Shown here: positions 27,859-38,119 of the stretch, in pieces
How positions within the stretch are numbered: the first letter of the stretch is position 1
Layout: every line of letters starts with the position of its first letter
NCBI RefSeq assembly: GCF_001981305.1
Contig: NZ_MSCW01000006.1
Coordinates: forward strand, 124,001 to 188,000
DNA length: 64,000 nt
Source: Marinobacter lutaoensis
GTDB taxonomy: Bacteria; Pseudomonadota; Gammaproteobacteria; Pseudomonadales; Oleiphilaceae
Reading direction: 5' to 3'
Notes under the pieces: model-generated
Told to the model about the DNA's origin: nothing
Seen by the model: only the letters and a program-made list of their open reading frames with translations
The model's database searches: none
Made by a program: the position numbers and the translations under genes

Positions 27859-29772
27859 ATGCCCGTCATTACCCTGCCGGATGGCAGTCATCGCAGTTTT
27901 TCCGAACCCGTAACCGTCCACGACGTGGCGGCCGACATCGGCGCAGGCCTGGCCAAAGCGGCTCTGGCTGGTAAAGTGAACGGCAAGCTGGTGGACACCA
28001 GCCATGTCATTGAGGAAGACGCCGAGCTGGCCATTATCACGGACCGGGACGAGGAAGGTGTCGACATCATCCGGCACTCCACCGCGCACTTGCTGGCTAT
28101 GGCCGTCAAGGAGCTGTTTCCCAGTGCCCAGGTGACTATTGGCCCGGTCATCGAAAACGGTTTCTATTACGACTTCAAGTACGACCGGCCGTTCACCAAC
28201 GACGATCTCGCACGCATCGAAAAGCGTATGGAAGAGCTGGCGAAGCAGGACATTCCGGTCAGCCGCTCGGTGATGTCCCGGGAAGAGGCCATCAAGCTCT
28301 TCGAGGATATGGGCGAGGAGTACAAGGTTCGCATCATTCAGGACATTCCCGGCGATGAAGACCTGTCGTTCTACCGCCAGGGGGACTTCATCGACCTGTG
28401 CCGTGGCCCGCATGTGCCGTCCACCGGCAAGCTGAAGGCGTTCAAACTGACCAAGGTGGCGGGTGCCTACTGGCGGGGTGACACTGGCAACGAACAATTG
28501 CAGCGGGTGTACGGAACCGCTTGGGGCAACAAGAAGGACCTCAAGGCGTATCTGAACCGCCTGGCGGAGGCTGAGAAGCGCGATCACCGCAAGATTGGCA
28601 AGAAGCTGGATCTGTTCCACATGCAGGAAGAGGCGCCGGGCATGGTGTTCTGGCACCCGGCCGGCTGGACCCTGTACCAACAGATTGAGCAGTACATGCG
28701 CGACAAGCTGCGCAAGCACGGTTATCAGGAAATCAAGACGCCGCAGGTGGTGTCCCGTACGCTTTGGGAAAAATCCGGGCACTGGGACAAGTTCAAGGAC
28801 GACATGTTTACCACCGAGTCCGAGAAACACGACTACGCCATCAAGCCCATGAACTGCCCGTGCCATGTGCAAGTGTTCAACCAGGGGCTGAAGAGCTACA
28901 AGGACCTGCCGCTGCGTCTGGCCGAGTTCGGCTCCTGCCACCGGAACGAGGCGTCCGGCGCGTTGCATGGCCTGATGCGGGTGCGAGGCTTCACCCAGGA
29001 TGACGCGCACATCTTCTGCGAGGAAGATGCCATTCAGGAAGAAGTGTCCGCCTTCATCAAGCTGCTGCACGAGGTGTACGCCGATTTCGGTTTCAGCGAG
29101 ATCCTGTACAAACTGTCCACCCGTCCGGAGAAGCGGGTTGGCTCCGACGAGGTCTGGGACAAGGCCGAAGCCGCACTGGAAGAAGCCCTCAACCGGGCGG
29201 GGGTGGACTGGGAGCTGCTGCCGGGTGAGGGTGCGTTCTATGGTCCCAAGATCGAGTTCTCCCTGAAGGACTGCATCGGCCGGGTCTGGCAGTGCGGTAC
29301 CATTCAGGTGGATTTCTCCATGCCGGGCCGGCTGGGGGCTCAGTACGTGGCCGACAACTCCGAGCGCAAGACGCCGGTTATGCTGCACCGGGCCGTTCTG
29401 GGTTCGTTCGAGCGCTTCATCGGTATCCTGATCGAGGAATACGAAGGGGCGTTCCCGACCTGGCTGGCGCCGACCCAGGTGGCGATCCTGAATATCACGG
29501 ACAACCAGCGTGATTATTGTCAGGAACTGGCACAAAAATGGGATTCTTTGGGCTATCGCGTGCATGCCGACTTGAGAAACGAGAAGATCGGCTTTAAAAT
29601 CCGCGAGCATACTTTGAACAAGGTTCCTTATTTGGCGGTGGTTGGCGACAAAGAAGTCGAAAACAACGCCGTCGCGATCCGGACCCGAAAGGGGGAGGAT
29701 CTGGGAACCATGTCGGTCGACGAATTCGAGAAGCTGCTGGCTGACGACGTCGAGCGCAAGGGTAGAATCTAA
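27859..29772 (+). CDS. thrS: Threonyl-tRNA synthetase
   Basis: A 637-residue class II synthetase (642 in Escherichia coli) that charges tRNA-Thr. A TGS domain (about 1-60), the editing region with [16 protein letters not shown], the catalytic core with zinc-ligand Cys in [10 protein letters not shown] and motif 2 [21 protein letters not shown], and the C-terminal anticodon-binding domain are all visible. AAGGAG precedes the ATG. The leader holds an anticodon-like hairpin that suggests autoregulation of translation. infC follows after 11 bases, as in Escherichia coli. Confidence 0.98.
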   Translation: MPVITLPDGSHRSFSEPVTVHDVAADIGAGLAKAALAGKVNGKLVDTSHVIEEDAELAIITDRDEEGVDIIRHSTAHLLAMAVKELFPSAQVTIGPVIENGFYYDFKYDRPFTNDDLARIEKRMEELAKQDIPVSRSVMSREEAIKLFEDMGEEYKVRIIQDIPGDEDLSFYRQGDFIDLCRGPHVPSTGKLKAFKLTKVAGAYWRGDTGNEQLQRVYGTAWGNKKDLKAYLNRLAEAEKRDHRKIGKKLDLFHMQEEAPGMVFWHPAGWTLYQQIEQYMRDKLRKHGYQEIKTPQVVSRTLWEKSGHWDKFKDDMFTTESEKHDYAIKPMNCPCHVQVFNQGLKSYKDLPLRLAEFGSCHRNEASGALHGLMRVRGFTQDDAHIFCEEDAIQEEVSAFIKLLHEVYADFGFSEILYKLSTRPEKRVGSDEVWDKAEAALEEALNRAGVDWELLPGEGAFYGPKIEFSLKDCIGRVWQCGTIQVDFSMPGRLGAQYVADNSERKTPVMLHRAVLGSFERFIGILIEEYEGAFPTWLAPTQVAILNITDNQRDYCQELAQKWDSLGYRVHADLRNEKIGFKIREHTLNKVPYLAVVGDKEVENNAVAIRTRKGEDLGTMSVDEFEKLLADDVERKGRI

Positions 29773-29783
29773 ACGGAGATCTG

Positions 29784-30326
29784 ATTATTAAACAGCGAGC
29801 GAATCGGAGTGGGCGTACACCGCGTGCGCCCATCAATGAGAATATTGACGCAACTGAAGTCCGCCTGATTGACGCCGAAGGCAATCAGGTGGGTATTGTT
29901 CCCATTGAGGAAGCCCTCAGGCTGGCAGAAGAAGCGTCTCTTGACCTGGTTCAGGTTACGGATTCCGATCCGGTCGTCTGTAAGATAATGGACTACGGCA
30001 AGAAGATCTTCGAAGAGAAAAAGGCCCGGGCCGCTGCGAAGAAAAAGCAGAAACAGACCCAGGTCAAAGAGCTGAAGTTCCGACCAGGAACGGAGGAAGG
30101 GGATTACCAGGTCAAACTACGCAACCTGGTACGTTTCCTTGAGAACGGGGACCGCGGCAAGATCACGATCCGGTTCCGCGGGCGTGAGATGGCACACCAG
30201 GAACTTGGTATGAAGCTCATGCAGCGGATCGAGGAAGACGTGGCCGAGCTGGGCCAGGTCGAACAGCGGCCGAAAATGGAAGGCCGCCAGATGACCATGG
30301 TGGTGGCGCCCCGCAAGAAGAAGTGA
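29784..30326 (+). CDS. infC: Translation initiation factor IF-3
   Basis: A 180-residue factor, exactly the Escherichia coli length. The start is the rare codon ATT at 29784 (a second ATT follows directly), five bases after CGGAG; the first ATG in frame is only at 29889 and would remove a conserved part of the N-terminal domain. ATT starts let IF-3 repress its own translation. Visible motifs include VCKIMDYGK, the lysine-rich linker, [18 protein letters not shown] and [13 protein letters not shown]. The protein prevents premature subunit joining and checks the start codon on the 30S subunit. Confidence 0.95.
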   Translation: MIKQRANRSGRTPRAPINENIDATEVRLIDAEGNQVGIVPIEEALRLAEEASLDLVQVTDSDPVVCKIMDYGKKIFEEKKARAAAKKKQKQTQVKELKFRPGTEEGDYQVKLRNLVRFLENGDRGKITIRFRGREMAHQELGMKLMQRIEEDVAELGQVEQRPKMEGRQMTMVVAPRKKK

Positions 30327-30344
30327 ACCTGATCCAATGACGGG

Positions 30345-30364
30345 TCCCCCGCGCTGGCGGGGGA
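30345..30364 (+). promoter_or_regulatory. Hairpin between infC and rpmI
   Basis: TCCCCCGC (30345-30352) and GCGGGGGA (30357-30364) form a perfect eight-pair stem with loop GCTG. The following TTTGTC tail is weak for termination. In Escherichia coli the same interval takes part in L20-mediated repression of rpmI; a similar role is possible. Confidence 0.5.
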
Positions 30365-30417
30365 TTTGTCGTTCAGGGACACATGTGTTTTTTAAAATAG
30401 AATGCGGAGTTTTAAAA

Positions 30418-30609
30418 ATGCCGAAGATGAAAAGCAAGAGCGGAGCCACCAAGCGGTTTAAGAAAACCGCCAATGGCTTCAAGCACAAGCAGTCCTTCAC
30501 CAGCCACATCTTGACCAAGAAGAGCCCGAAGCGTAAGCGTCAGCTCCGTGGTACCAAGCTGATCGCCAAGGCCGACGTGGCATCCATCAAGCGTATGATC
30601 GCAAGTTAA
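30418..30609 (+). CDS. rpmI: 50S ribosomal protein L35
   Basis: A 63-residue, strongly basic ribosomal protein with the family pattern [17 protein letters not shown] at the start and [11 protein letters not shown] in the middle. The ATG at 30418 follows GCGGAG. An upstream frame extension to 30337 is not part of the family and is rejected. It lies in the conserved infC-rpmI-rplT order. Confidence 0.97.
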   Translation: MPKMKSKSGATKRFKKTANGFKHKQSFTSHILTKKSPKRKRQLRGTKLIAKADVASIKRMIAS

Positions 30610-30636
30610 GATTCACTGGTTAGGAAGGATTGAACT

Positions 30637-30990
30637 ATGGCTCGTGTAAAACGTGGCGTGGTCGCACGTCGTCGTCACAAGAAGATTCTGAAGCAGGCCA
30701 AGGGTTACTACGGTGCCCGCAGCCGTGTGTTCCGGGTTGCCAAACAGGCGGTCATCAAGGCTCAGCAGTATGCCTACCGTGACCGTCGCAACCGCAAACG
30801 CGCCTTCCGCGCCCTGTGGATTTCCCGGATCAACGCCGGCGCCCGCGCCAACGGTCTGTCCTACAGCCGTCTGATCGCTGGCCTGAAGAAGGCGAATGTT
30901 GAAATCGATCGCAAGGTTCTGGCCGACCTGGCCATGAACGAGCAGCAGGCGTTTGCCGCTGTTGTTGAGAAAGCCAAAGCGGCCCTGTGA
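30637..30990 (+). CDS. rplT: 50S ribosomal protein L20
   Basis: A 117-residue 23S rRNA-binding protein needed early in 50S assembly, with the signature [21 protein letters not shown] at the start and [15 protein letters not shown] in the centre. AGGAAGG precedes the ATG. In enteric bacteria L20 represses rpmI-rplT translation by binding the leader; the hairpin at 30345 is compatible with that. A terminator-like hairpin separates it from pheS. Confidence 0.98.
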   Translation: MARVKRGVVARRRHKKILKQAKGYYGARSRVFRVAKQAVIKAQQYAYRDRRNRKRAFRALWISRINAGARANGLSYSRLIAGLKKANVEIDRKVLADLAMNEQQAFAAVVEKAKAAL

Positions 30991-31057
30991 TCGCTTAAGA
31001 TCTCTCATCGATTGCTGATCGATCCGGCGTCCCATGGCATCATGGTGGCGCCTCCTG

Positions 31058-32126
<1,069 letters not shown>

Positions 32127-32196
32127 TTCCGGTACCCGGCGCACGACGAAGCAATCCGATCAACCGCGAATACTGCATCAGGACAAGGCAAACATC

Positions 32197-34569
32197 ATGA
32201 AATTCAGTGAACAGTGGCTGCGAGAGTGGGTTAACCCGGGCATTGGTTCCCAGGAACTGATGGACCAGATCACCATGGCCGGTCTGGAAGTGGACGGTTT
32301 TGAACCGGTGGCTGGCGAATTCACCGGTGTCGTTGTTGGCGAGGTGCTGTCCGCCGAGCCGCATCCGGACGCCGATAAACTGCGGGTGTGTCAGGTCAGT
32401 GATGGCACCCGGACCGTGCAAGTGGTCTGTGGCGCGCCGAACGTTCGGGCCGGCCTGAAGGTGCCGTTCGCGGTGGTAGGGGCGGTGCTGCCCGGGGATT
32501 TCAAGATTAAGAAGGCCAAGCTGCGCGGGCAACCATCCGAGGGCATGCTCTGCTCCGAATCCGAACTGGGGCTGTCCGACAACCATGACGGTCTTATGGA
32601 GCTGCCGGAGGACGCCCCCGTTGGCCGGGACCTGGTGGACTACCTGAAACTCAACGACATCGCCATCGATGTCGACCTGACCCCCAACCGCGCCGATTGC
32701 CTTTCCATCAAGGGCCTGGCCCGGGAAGTGGGCGTGCTCAACAGTCTGCCGGTGGCGGCGCCGGAGATTGAACCGGTGGCGGCGGTGCATTCGGAAGTGC
32801 CGGATATCCGGGTTGAAGCCCCGAAAGGCTGCCCCCGCTACCTCGGCCGTATCCTGCGTAACGTGAACCTTCAGGCCGAGACCCCCTTGTGGATGAAGGA
32901 GCGGCTGCGGCGCTCCGGGATCCGCTCCATCGATGCCGCGGTCGATGTGACCAACTATGTCATGCTGGAACTGGGCCAACCCATGCATGCGTTCGACCGG
33001 GACGAGATCCGTGGTGGTATCGTGGTACGTATGGCCGAAGCCGGCGAGACGCTGGTTCTGCTCGATGGCCAGAACGTTGAGCTGACCGCCGACACGCTGA
33101 TCATCGCCGATCACGAAAAGCCGATCGCCATCGCCGGCATCATGGGCGGCGAGCACTCCGGAGTCAGTGAAAAGACCCGGGACTTGGTGCTGGAGTCGGC
33201 CTACTTCGACCCCATCACCCTGGCCGGCAAGGCACGGCACTATGGCCTGCACACCGATGCGTCCCATCGTTTCGAGCGCGGCGTGGATTACCGGCTGGCG
33301 CGGGAGGCAATGGAGCGGGCGACCCAGCTGCTGATGGACATCGTCGGCGGGGAGCCTGGAGAGATCGTCGAGGTGGCCAGCGACGACCATCTGCCCGAGG
33401 ACAGGACCATCGACCTGCGCGAACAGCGGTTGGCGGATGTTCTGGGTATGGCGATCCACCGCACCAAGGTGGAAGAGATCCTGACCCGCTTGGGGCTGCA
33501 CATCGAGAAACTGCTGAGGGACGGCTGGCGCGTCAGCGTGCCGAGTTACCGGCCCGACCTTGCCATCGAGGAGGACCTGATCGAGGAAGTCGGGCGCATC
33601 TACGGGTACAACAATCTGCCCGTCACCGAACCCTTCGGCTCCCTTGGCTTTCGGCCCCGCGAAGAAGGCCGGCGTCCGGTGTCGGCGATCCGCAATTATT
33701 TCGTGAACCGGGGGTACCAGGAAGCCATTACCTACAGCTTCGTGGATCCCAAGGTGCAGGCGCTGGTCGATCCCGGTGAGGAGGGCATTGCCCTGGCGAA
33801 CCCGATTTCCTCGGACCTGTCGGTCATGCGCACCACCTTGTGGACGGGCCTGCTGAAAACCGTGGCCTACAACCAGAACCGGCAGCAGCCCCGCATCCGC
33901 CTGTTCGAGACCGGTCTGCGGTTCCGCCAGCGGGGTGAGCGCATCGAACAGCGGCCCATGCTGGCCGGCGTGGTGGTGGGTAGTCAGTATCCGGAAAACT
34001 GGGCCAACGGCCGCCGGGGCGCCGACTTCTTCGACGTCAAGGGAGAGCTGGAGGGACTGTTCCGGTTGCTGGGGATCGAGGTGCGGTTCCTGCCCGGCCA
34101 CCACCCAGCCCTGCACCCGGGACAGACCGCCGAACTGGTCCGCGACGGGGAGTCGGTGGGGTGGCTAGGCACGCTGCACCCACAAGTGCAGAAAAATCTT
34201 GAACTTAATGGCACGATCCTGATGTTTGAGCTATTCTTGGATTCAATCGTTTCTGGATATGTGCCTAATTTCAAAGAAATTTCAAAATTCCCGGAAGTTC
34301 GTCGGGATTTGGCTATCATTATCGGGAGCGAGGTGGCATTCGCCGATGTCGAGCGTGTGGCCAGAAAGCACGCCGGCGAATACCTCACGGCGTTGCGTGT
34401 GTTCGATGTCTATGAAGGCGAAAGCCTGGGCGAAGGTAACCGAAGCCTGGCACTCAGCCTGTTCTGGCAGCATCCCGAGCGCACGTTGAACGAAGACGAA
34501 GTGCATTCGCTCTTCAACGGTGTGATTGACGCCTTGAGAGACGAGTTGGGGGCAACACTGAGGAGTTGA
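32197..34569 (+). CDS. pheT: Phenylalanyl-tRNA synthetase beta subunit
   Basis: A 790-residue beta subunit (795 in Escherichia coli). The order of domains is typical: B1 and an OB-fold tRNA-binding segment at about 40-150 (VVVGEVLSAEPHPDADKLRVC), B3/B4 editing region with GIMGGEHSGVSEKT near 315, B5, the degenerate synthetase core with EEDLIEEVGRIYGYNNLP near 460, and a C-terminal RNA-binding B8 domain. It is needed for tRNA-Phe recognition and for removing mischarged Tyr. The next gene, ihfA, begins three bases after its stop. Confidence 0.98.
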   Translation: MKFSEQWLREWVNPGIGSQELMDQITMAGLEVDGFEPVAGEFTGVVVGEVLSAEPHPDADKLRVCQVSDGTRTVQVVCGAPNVRAGLKVPFAVVGAVLPGDFKIKKAKLRGQPSEGMLCSESELGLSDNHDGLMELPEDAPVGRDLVDYLKLNDIAIDVDLTPNRADCLSIKGLAREVGVLNSLPVAAPEIEPVAAVHSEVPDIRVEAPKGCPRYLGRILRNVNLQAETPLWMKERLRRSGIRSIDAAVDVTNYVMLELGQPMHAFDRDEIRGGIVVRMAEAGETLVLLDGQNVELTADTLIIADHEKPIAIAGIMGGEHSGVSEKTRDLVLESAYFDPITLAGKARHYGLHTDASHRFERGVDYRLAREAMERATQLLMDIVGGEPGEIVEVASDDHLPEDRTIDLREQRLADVLGMAIHRTKVEEILTRLGLHIEKLLRDGWRVSVPSYRPDLAIEEDLIEEVGRIYGYNNLPVTEPFGSLGFRPREEGRRPVSAIRNYFVNRGYQEAITYSFVDPKVQALVDPGEEGIALANPISSDLSVMRTTLWTGLLKTVAYNQNRQQPRIRLFETGLRFRQRGERIEQRPMLAGVVVGSQYPENWANGRRGADFFDVKGELEGLFRLLGIEVRFLPGHHPALHPGQTAELVRDGESVGWLGTLHPQVQKNLELNGTILMFELFLDSIVSGYVPNFKEISKFPEVRRDLAIIIGSEVAFADVERVARKHAGEYLTALRVFDVYEGESLGEGNRSLALSLFWQHPERTLNEDEVHSLFNGVIDALRDELGATLRS

Positions 34570-34572
34570 CAG

Positions 34573-34875
34573 ATGGCGGCTTTGACGAAAGCGGACATGG
34601 CGGAGCGCTTGTATGAGGAGTTGGGGCTGAACAAGCGCGAGGCCAAGGAAATGGTGGAAGCTTTCTTCGATGAGATCAGAGGCGCACTCAGCCACAACGA
34701 GCAGGTCAAGTTGTCCGGTTTCGGCAACTTTGACCTGCGGGACAAGAAACAACGGCCGGGACGGAACCCGAAGACCGGTGAAGAGATCCCCATCAGTGCC
34801 CGGCGTGTGGTTACGTTTCGACCAGGACAAAAACTGAAACAGAAAGTGGAAGCGTATGCTGGAACCCAGTCATAA
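34573..34875 (+). CDS. ihfA: Integration host factor alpha subunit
   Basis: A 100-residue HU/IHF-family DNA-bending protein with the IHF-alpha pattern [22 protein letters not shown] and the DNA-intercalating beta-arm [18 protein letters not shown] with the key Pro. It forms a heterodimer with IHF-beta and bends DNA at specific sites. It is directly behind pheT, as in other gammaproteobacteria, and its last 20 bases overlap the MerR gene. Confidence 0.97.
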   Translation: MAALTKADMAERLYEELGLNKREAKEMVEAFFDEIRGALSHNEQVKLSGFGNFDLRDKKQRPGRNPKTGEEIPISARRVVTFRPGQKLKQKVEAYAGTQS

Positions 34876-35221
34876 CAACGAGCTCCCGGCGATTCCCGGG
34901 AAGCGCTACTTCACCATCGGTGAGGTGGCGGAGCTGTGCAACGTCAAGGCGCATGTGCTCCGGTACTGGGAGCAGGAGTTCCCGCAGCTTTCCCCCGTCA
35001 AGCGCCGGGGCAACCGTCGCTACTATCAGCGGGCGGACGTGATCACCATCCGTCAGATCCGCAGCCTGCTCTATGATCAGGGCTACACCATCGGTGGCGC
35101 AAAGCAGAAGCTGAGCAGCCAGGAAGTGAAGGAAGACACCTCCCAGTACAAGCAGCTCATCCGGCAAATGATCACCGAGCTGGAAGAGGTGCTGGACGTG
35201 CTCAACACGCCCACCCGGTAA
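34856..35221 (+). CDS. MerR-family transcription regulator
   Basis: A 121-residue regulator. The winged helix lies at about 17-85: [27 protein letters not shown] and then [22 protein letters not shown] short coiled-coil tail follows and there is no separate ligand domain and no conserved Cys, so a metal sensor is unlikely. The ATG lies inside the 3' end of ihfA, so it is translationally coupled. The same small MerR gene follows ihfA in many gammaproteobacteria; its targets are not known to me. Confidence 0.92.
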   Translation: MLEPSHNNELPAIPGKRYFTIGEVAELCNVKAHVLRYWEQEFPQLSPVKRRGNRRYYQRADVITIRQIRSLLYDQGYTIGGAKQKLSSQEVKEDTSQYKQLIRQMITELEEVLDVLNTPTR

Positions 35222-35232
35222 ATGGCAGGAAC

Positions 35233-35267
35233 AAAGCCGAAGGGGTACGTGCCCGCTTCGGCTTTTT
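35233..35267 (+). terminator. Terminator of the pheST-ihfA-merR operon
   Basis: AAAGCCGAAG (35233-35242) and CTTCGGCTTT (35256-35265) form a ten-pair stem, extended inside by GGG/CCC, and end in Ts. It also serves the convergent DUF2892 gene. Confidence 0.9.
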
Positions 35268-35274
35268 GGATGAC

Positions 35275-35463
35275 TTATTTCTTCTTGCAGGTCTTGATGC
35301 CCAACAGGCTGTAGGCCGGGCAATTGCCCACCAGGGCCGTGGCCAGGGGGATAATCCCGATCCACCCCCAAGGGGTCTGCGGGCCCACGAACACCAGGGC
35401 AATCAGTACCACGCCGACGATGGCGCGGATCATGCGGTCGGCGGAACCCATGTTGACGGTCAT
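35275..35463 (-). CDS. DUF2892 inner-membrane protein
   Basis: A 62-residue protein with two membrane segments, matching the DUF2892 family (also the C-terminal part of YgaP-like rhodanese proteins). The opening MGSADRMIRAIVGVVLI and the closing GNCPAYSLLGIKTCKK with two Cys residues are characteristic. AAGGAG precedes the ATG. Function is unknown; the family often accompanies sulfur-transfer genes. It is divergent from a Crp/Fnr regulator that may control it. Confidence 0.87.
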   Translation of the reverse strand: MTVNMGSADRMIRAIVGVVLIALVFVGPQTPWGWIGIIPLATALVGNCPAYSLLGIKTCKKK

Positions 35464-35576
35464 GGCTCTTCTCCTTAGCTGAGCGGGAACGTTGGGGACA
35501 CCTTAGCGTGCGCTTCCCGCTGGCGTCGGTGATAAAGTCACAGAGCAAGGCATTTCGTATCGACAAGGCTGTTTTC

Positions 35577-36206
35577 ATGGCTCGTCACAGCATCCTGCAA
35601 ACCCTGCCTGAGCCCCTTCGGAGCCAGGCCCTCGAGCGTATCCAGTTCATGACCTTCCCGGCTGGCCAGGTGCTGTTTACCGCCGGCGAGCGCTGCCATG
35701 GTCTGCCGCTGGTGCTGTCCGGTAGCGTGAAGGTGCAGATGACCGGCGTGTCGGGCCACAGCATCGTGCTGTACCGGATGGGGGCGGACGACATCTGCAC
35801 CCTGTCCATTGGTTGCCTGATGACTGGACGGGGCTACCGGGCCGAGGCGGTGGTGGAGGAAGAGGCCGAGGCCGCCATGATCCCCCGAGGCCTGTTCGAC
35901 CGGCTGCTGGAACAGTCCCCGGAGTTCCGTCTGGGGATCATGGAATCCTACGGTCGTCGCCTGGACGACTTGATGCTGCTGGTGGAGGAGGTGGCCTTCC
36001 GCCGCATGGATGAGCGGCTGGCGGAATGGCTGGCCGCCAGGGCCGCCCAGGGAACCATCGCCATCACCCATCAGGAGCTGGCGATTGAGTTGGGTACAGC
36101 CCGGGAGGTTGTCAGCCGGCTGTTGAAGGAACTGGAGCGGCGGGGGCAGGTTCGTCTGTCCCGGGGGCGGATTGACGTGACCGGCGAGCTGTCCGGCCTG
36201 GACTGA
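35577..36206 (+). CDS. Crp/Fnr-family transcription regulator
   Basis: A 209-residue regulator with an N-terminal cyclic-nucleotide-type beta roll (about 20-115) and a C-terminal winged helix with the recognition helix TAREVVSRLLKELERRG near 175. The Fnr-type N-terminal Cys residues that hold the 4Fe-4S cluster are missing, and the cAMP pocket is not clearly conserved, so the signal is uncertain. The start was placed at the ATG at 35577; the frame is open to 35508 but that extension would leave little promoter space. It is divergent from DUF2892 and convergent with the enoyl-CoA hydratase gene, eight bases apart. Confidence 0.83.
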   Translation: MARHSILQTLPEPLRSQALERIQFMTFPAGQVLFTAGERCHGLPLVLSGSVKVQMTGVSGHSIVLYRMGADDICTLSIGCLMTGRGYRAEAVVEEEAEAAMIPRGLFDRLLEQSPEFRLGIMESYGRRLDDLMLLVEEVAFRRMDERLAEWLAARAAQGTIAITHQELAIELGTAREVVSRLLKELERRGQVRLSRGRIDVTGELSGLD

Positions 36207-36214
36207 GTTCGCCG

Positions 36215-37018
36215 TTAACCCTTGCCCATGCTGGCCAGCATGTTCTGGACCGCCTCCAGGTGCTCCGGTTCGTTGTGGCTCATACCCTGGAAGCAGGCGC
36301 ACAGCTCGAGAAAGTCCTTCAGCGCCATCCGCTGGGCCATTTTCATCAGTCGCTTGGTGAGGCGGGTGGCCTTCGGCGGCTGCGCCGCCATGCGCCGGGC
36401 CAGGGTGAGGGTCGAGGTCATCAGGTCGTCATCCGGAACCACGTCCAGCACAAGGCCCAATGCTTTGGCCTCTTCCGCTTCCACCAGCCGCCCGGTCAGG
36501 GTCAGTTCGAAGGCCTGTTGGTAGCCGATCAGCCGTTGCATGAACCAGGCTCCGCCGTCGCCGGGGATGATGCCCAGATTCAGGAACGTTTCCCCGAACC
36601 GGGCCGATTCGGCCGCCAAGCGGATGTCCGCCATGTTCGCCAAGTCGAAGCCGGCGCCGATGGCCGGGCCGTTGACGGCGGCAATCACCGGCACGTCCAC
36701 GGCTTCCATTGCCAGGGGCATGCGCTGGATGCCCCGGCGGTAACGCTCGGCGCACTCGGCCGGCGTGCCGGCGAAATCGCCGCCGCGCTCCGCCATGTCC
36801 CGGATGTTGCCTCCGGCGCTGAAGGCGGAGCCGGCGCCGGTAATGACCAGAACCGAGACGTCCGGGCATCGGTTGACCCACTCCGCCGTGGTCACAATGT
36901 CGTCGACCAGGCGGGTACCGGTCAGGGCATTACGCACGTCATGGCGGTTCAGAGTCAATACCGCGACGCGCTCCTCCAGGCTCAGCAGGGCATCCGTCAG
37001 CTGGGGCAGGGTGTTCAT
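36215..37018 (-). CDS. Enoyl-CoA hydratase/isomerase family protein
   Basis: A 267-residue crotonase-fold enzyme. The oxyanion-hole segments are SAFSAGGNIRDM near residue 65-76 and NGPAIGAGFDLANMADIRLA near 115-134; the catalytic position following GETFLNLGIIPGDGG holds Asp in place of the second Glu found in classical hydratases. That change fits dehydrogenase-independent hydratases or isomerases with altered substrate. The start is the ATG at 37018 behind AAGGAG; an upstream extension to 37075 is rejected. It acts on CoA thioesters in fatty-acid metabolism. Confidence 0.87.
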   Translation of the reverse strand: MNTLPQLTDALLSLEERVAVLTLNRHDVRNALTGTRLVDDIVTTAEWVNRCPDVSVLVITGAGSAFSAGGNIRDMAERGGDFAGTPAECAERYRRGIQRMPLAMEAVDVPVIAAVNGPAIGAGFDLANMADIRLAAESARFGETFLNLGIIPGDGGAWFMQRLIGYQQAFELTLTGRLVEAEEAKALGLVLDVVPDDDLMTSTLTLARRMAAQPPKATRLTKRLMKMAQRMALKDFLELCACFQGMSHNEPEHLEAVQNMLASMGKG

Positions 37019-37192
37019 TCCGTGGTCTCCTTGTGGGTATGGGAGCTCCCGATTGTGTGCCTCTGGCGGTGCCATGCCAAGGGGGATGGCCGGTCACATG
37101 CAAGCTCTTCGTTAGTGGGCTAAGCTATTTCTCCCCACATGTGAGGCTGTGCCGGTTGTGGCGGCCGGCCTGAACCATCGGAGGGTTGGTTT

Positions 37193-37471
37193 ATGGCGGA
37201 AGACAATCTGGACATGTTGCTGCGGCTGGTCGTGGCACTGGTGGCGGGAGCGATTGTCGGGTATGAGCGTTCATACCGGGGCCGGCCCGCAGGCTTTCGT
37301 ACCCACGCCCTGGTGTGTACCGCCTCCAGCCTGTTGATGCTGGTGACCGTTTACGAATCCCATTGGATGTCCTCGCTTACCGACGACTCAACCGGTACCT
37401 CGCGGCTGGCGGAGACCCTCAATGCCCGCCAGGATGTGCACGAATTCCGGATCGCCCCGGCCGGCGCCTGA
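37193..37471 (+). pseudogene. MgtC/SapB-family gene with an internal deletion
   Basis: The first 60 of the 92 residues are a clear MgtC/SapB N-terminus: VALVAGAIVGYERSYRGRPA followed by GFRTHALVCTASSLLML. The conserved middle of the family (the GIMTGIGFLGAGVI-type helix) is absent, and the frame jumps directly to a short tail RLAETLNARQDVHEFRIAPAG that looks like the end of the family's C-terminal ACT-like domain. The frame is kept, so this is an internal deletion and probably not a functional transporter-like protein. GGAGGG is present before the ATG. Confidence 0.68.
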
Positions 37472-37479
37472 ACGAAGTC

Positions 37480-37899
37480 TCACATCGTCCATTCCTTCAT
37501 GACAATGTGGGTCTTGACCCGCTGCATGCGGGGAAAGGCCTCGATAGCGGCGCGGATCTCGATCAGGCGTTCCATGCTGGCCGCTTCGAGGTAGATCAGC
37601 ATGTCGGTTTCCCCGCTGATGCCACAGCAGCGCTTGACCTCCGGGAAGGCGCGGATGCGGTCCACATACATGTCGCACCGGCTGTCGTTGTAGAACAGTT
37701 CCAGGTAGGCCCGCACGCCGGGCGGGTCCGGGCTGGCGACGGCGGCATGGTAGCCCTGGATGATGCCCTTGTGCTCAAGTAGGCGAATTCGCTCGCTGAC
37801 GGCGGTGCGTGACAGATTGACCGCCTGGGCGATGCGGGTTACCGGCAACCGGGCATCGCTTCGCAGCAGTGCGAGGATCTGCTGGTCGAATTTGTCCAA
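37480..37899 (-). CDS. Lrp/AsnC-family transcription regulator
   Basis: A 139-residue regulator with the N-terminal helix-turn-helix DKFDQQILALLRSDARLP and NLSRTAVSERIRLLEHKGII, and a C-terminal RAM ligand domain (about 65-139). The start is TTG at 37899 behind AAGGAG; the frame is open far upstream, but that part has no family similarity. It is divergent from an amino-acid exporter, so an amino acid is the likely effector and the exporter the likely target, as for Lrp and similar pairs. Confidence 0.9.
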   Translation of the reverse strand: MDKFDQQILALLRSDARLPVTRIAQAVNLSRTAVSERIRLLEHKGIIQGYHAAVASPDPPGVRAYLELFYNDSRCDMYVDRIRAFPEVKRCCGISGETDMLIYLEAASMERLIEIRAAIEAFPRMQRVKTHIVMKEWTM

Positions 37900-37942
37900 T
37901 GTGGTGTCTCCTTGCGTTCGTGGCGCGAACGGATGCGGTCTT

Positions 37943-38017
37943 CCGGCGCCGGCGGAATGCCGGCGATTTCCGACGATCCGACGGCGATTGCCGGCGCTTC
38001 GACAGCTCCCTCCGGCG
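37943..38017. promoter_or_regulatory. CCGGCG repeats in the lrp-type/exporter intergenic region
   Basis: CCGGCG recurs at 37943, 37949, 37960, 37991 and 38012; the last four lie 11, 31 and 21 bases apart, near whole helical turns. Lrp-type octamers bind phased sites of this sort. The motif is common in GC-rich DNA, so the call is weak. Confidence 0.3.
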
Positions 38018-38119
38018 CGCCGACCGCATACTATATCAGCCGGTATTCCAAACCCATACGCCGGCGACCCGTTCCGGGGGCGGCCGGGATTTCCTCCGTC
38101 TTTTCCATGGATCACGAGC

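Noticed and set aside
29889..29891. ATG as the infC start codon.
   Set aside because: It would remove 35 residues of the conserved IF-3 N-terminal domain; the ATT at 29784 with CGGAG restores the normal 180 residues.
35482..35521. AGCGGGAA and TTCCCGCT inverted repeat between DUF2892 and the Crp/Fnr gene.
   Set aside because: The 24-base spacer is long for an operator and no Fnr-type TTGAT-N4-ATCAA site is present, so I could not support a regulatory call.
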